A DNA stretch of 6,204 bases from Marinilabiliales bacterium. Its GTDB lineage: Bacteria; Bacteroidota; Bacteroidia; Bacteroidales; BM523. The first letter of the stretch is position 1; the number at the start of each line of letters is the position of its first letter. The notes under the pieces were generated by a model that searched no databases, was not told the DNA's origin, and saw only the letters and a program-made list of their open reading frames with translations. The translations under genes were made by a program, and so were the position numbers. The stretch lies in contig PKSZ01000049.1 in the NCBI GenBank assembly GCA_002869425.1, forward strand, positions 1-6,204, given 5' to 3'. Of the stretch, positions 4,990-6,204 are shown in pieces.

Positions 4990-6204
4990 CTTCAATATTT
5001 TGAACGAAGGCAGTGAAATTGTATTCCTCACCTGTAATTACCTCATTTAATGTAATAAGCACAGACACCTCTTCACCTGAGGCATTTTTCACCATAATTT
5101 CGTTCTTTGCATTGTTAAGCTTGATCTTTTCAGGACCATTGTATATGATTTCCACATCATTGGTTGTTTCTACAATGCTTAAACCAATGAAATCTGTAAT
5201 GTTTTTATCAATAATTTCACTTCTAGGAAAACCCAGAATATCTTCTGCTGCCTTGTTGTACATTTCAACCGTTCCATCTTCTCTGAATGAAATAATACCT
5301 TCAACACAACCTTCCAGAATCTGTGCTGTTTTGTACTTTTCCTGCTCTACGATAGCTACTTGTTCTTTCAACTGCTTTTCACTAAGCGTAAGCTTTTCCT
5401 GGTTGGCAGTCATTTTCTCCTGAATGGACTTCATCTCTTCGATATTATGACGAAGTTCCTTTTCCTGCTTTTTGAGCTCTTCTGCTTTCTTATGCGCATC
5501 TTCTTCGATTCGCTTTTGTTCAGTAATATCTGTAGCCAAAAGAATAACTTTATCCAGCTCTCCATACAAGTTAAATGTAGATGAATAATTCACCTGAAAC
5601 CACTTATATTCACCAGAGCCGGTAACAAGTTTTTGTCTGCTTTTATATGGCCTTCCTTCCAGTATTTCTCTCCAGTCAATGATAAAACTATCCTTATTTT
5701 CTGCTGCCAGAAAATCAAAAATTGTTAAGCTCTTATATTGTTCCTCATCGTATTCAAATAAGGACTCAAAAAGTTTGTTTTTACTTACAAATTCTCCATC
5801 AGAAGACAACTCAGCCTTCAACAATGCATTGTTTAATGCATTTATCTGACTTTCGTATGCCAGGTCTTGTTTTCTTCGCTCCGTAATATCGATTCCAATA
5901 AATGAAATTTTTACAGGATCCCCATTCTCATCTCTTAGACATGCATATGTAGACATTACCCAAACATCTTTTCCTTCTTTTGTGAGATGTCTCATATCAA
6001 CCTTATGATGCTTACCACCGTGAATTAATTCAGTCCACATTGCCTCATACCTTGGCAAATCTTTATTGTCAATAAACTTAGAAAAATGCTGACCTTCGAT
6101 ATCTGAATTGTTTTCATAACCCAAAATTTCAAGAAAGTTCATATTGGCATATACAACGATTCCATTCATGTCGTATTCTGCCCTTATCAGTGTGTGATTC
6201 ATCG
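4976..6204 (-). CDS. Multi-PAS sensor protein without visible output domain (5' end cut by right edge)
   Basis: At least 408 residues are visible, holding three PAS domains. PAS1 is about 1-110 (EYDMNGIVVYANMNFLEILGY, then GDPVKISFIGIDITERR). PAS2 is about 121-230 and ends in LLATDITEQKR. PAS3 is about 291-404 (GIISFREDGTVEMYNKAAEDILGF, ending FTAFVQNI). A charged coiled coil of about 60 residues (230-290) joins PAS2 and PAS3. PAS domains sense small ligands, redox state or light, or mediate dimerisation; no cofactor can be assigned. There is no kinase, cyclase or receptor signalling domain, and the protein stops right after PAS3 with NIEVELF. The ATG at 6202-6200 is probably internal: MNHTLIRAE is the counterpart of LNNALLKAE, which precedes PAS2 inside the protein, so the gene likely continues past the window. 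The 1-bp gap to the CheZ-like gene suggests that the two products act together. Confidence 0.85.
   Translation of the reverse strand, partial: MNHTLIRAEYDMNGIVVYANMNFLEILGYENNSDIEGQHFSKFIDNKDLPRYEAMWTELIHGGKHHKVDMRHLTKEGKDVWVMSTYACLRDENGDPVKISFIGIDITERRKQDLAYESQINALNNALLKAELSSDGEFVSKNKLFESLFEYDEEQYKSLTIFDFLAAENKDSFIIDWREILEGRPYKSRQKLVTGSGEYKWFQVNYSSTFNLYGELDKVILLATDITEQKRIEEDAHKKAEELKKQEKELRHNIEEMKSIQEKMTANQEKLTLSEKQLKEQVAIVEQEKYKTAQILEGCVEGIISFREDGTVEMYNKAAEDILGFPRSEIIDKNITDFIGLSIVETTNDVEIIYNGPEKIKLNNAKNEIMVKNASGEEVSVLITLNEVITGEEYNFTAFVQNIEVELF

Noticed and set aside
5013..5423. 136-codon open frame on the plus strand
   Set aside because: It lies antisense within the PAS gene, its product resembles no family and is Ser/Phe/Ile-rich as expected from reversed coding DNA; the minus-strand frame has clear PAS domains.

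Overview
The window is an almost gapless stretch of a chemosensory (Che) operon, read entirely from the minus strand. In transcription order (right to left) it holds a PAS-repeat protein cut by the right edge, a 542-residue helical protein with a CheZ-type DxxxQ motif, a small STAS-domain protein, a stand-alone CheY, CheA, CheW, and the first 28 codons of a membrane chemoreceptor cut by the left edge. Gaps between genes are only 1, 1, 12, 23, 9 and 22 bp. No stretch longer than about 25 bp lacks a gene. I see no tRNA, rRNA, mobile element, CRISPR array, promoter or terminator. Open frames on the plus strand are shadows of the minus-strand genes.

The DNA is AT-rich, all six visible stop codons are TAA, and start codons follow A/T-rich leaders with no evident Shine-Dalgarno sequence. 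Together with protein style this suggests a Bacteroidota member, but that is an inference; no taxonomic marker gene is present.

Proposed logic: the receptor and CheW control autophosphorylation of CheA at His44, and CheA phosphorylates CheY at Asp53. The 542-aa protein is the best candidate for the phosphatase that resets CheY, because it carries LQYHDIIRQKIEHV, which matches the catalytic helix of CheZ. It is apparently translationally coupled to both the PAS protein before it and the STAS protein after it. The PAS protein could supply sensory input to the phosphatase, and the STAS protein could be a binding partner or an output. No flagellar, pilus, gliding, cheR, cheB or cheD gene lies inside the window, so the final output is not visible.

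Most notable points: (1) a large, non-canonical CheZ-like protein with what looks like a second, degenerate copy of the centre and an acidic, Phe-ending tail; (2) near-identical 18-bp stop/start junctions and similar C-terminal tails on the PAS and CheZ-like genes; (3) a CheA whose N-box Asn, a Mg-ATP ligand in the GHKL fold, is replaced by Thr404.
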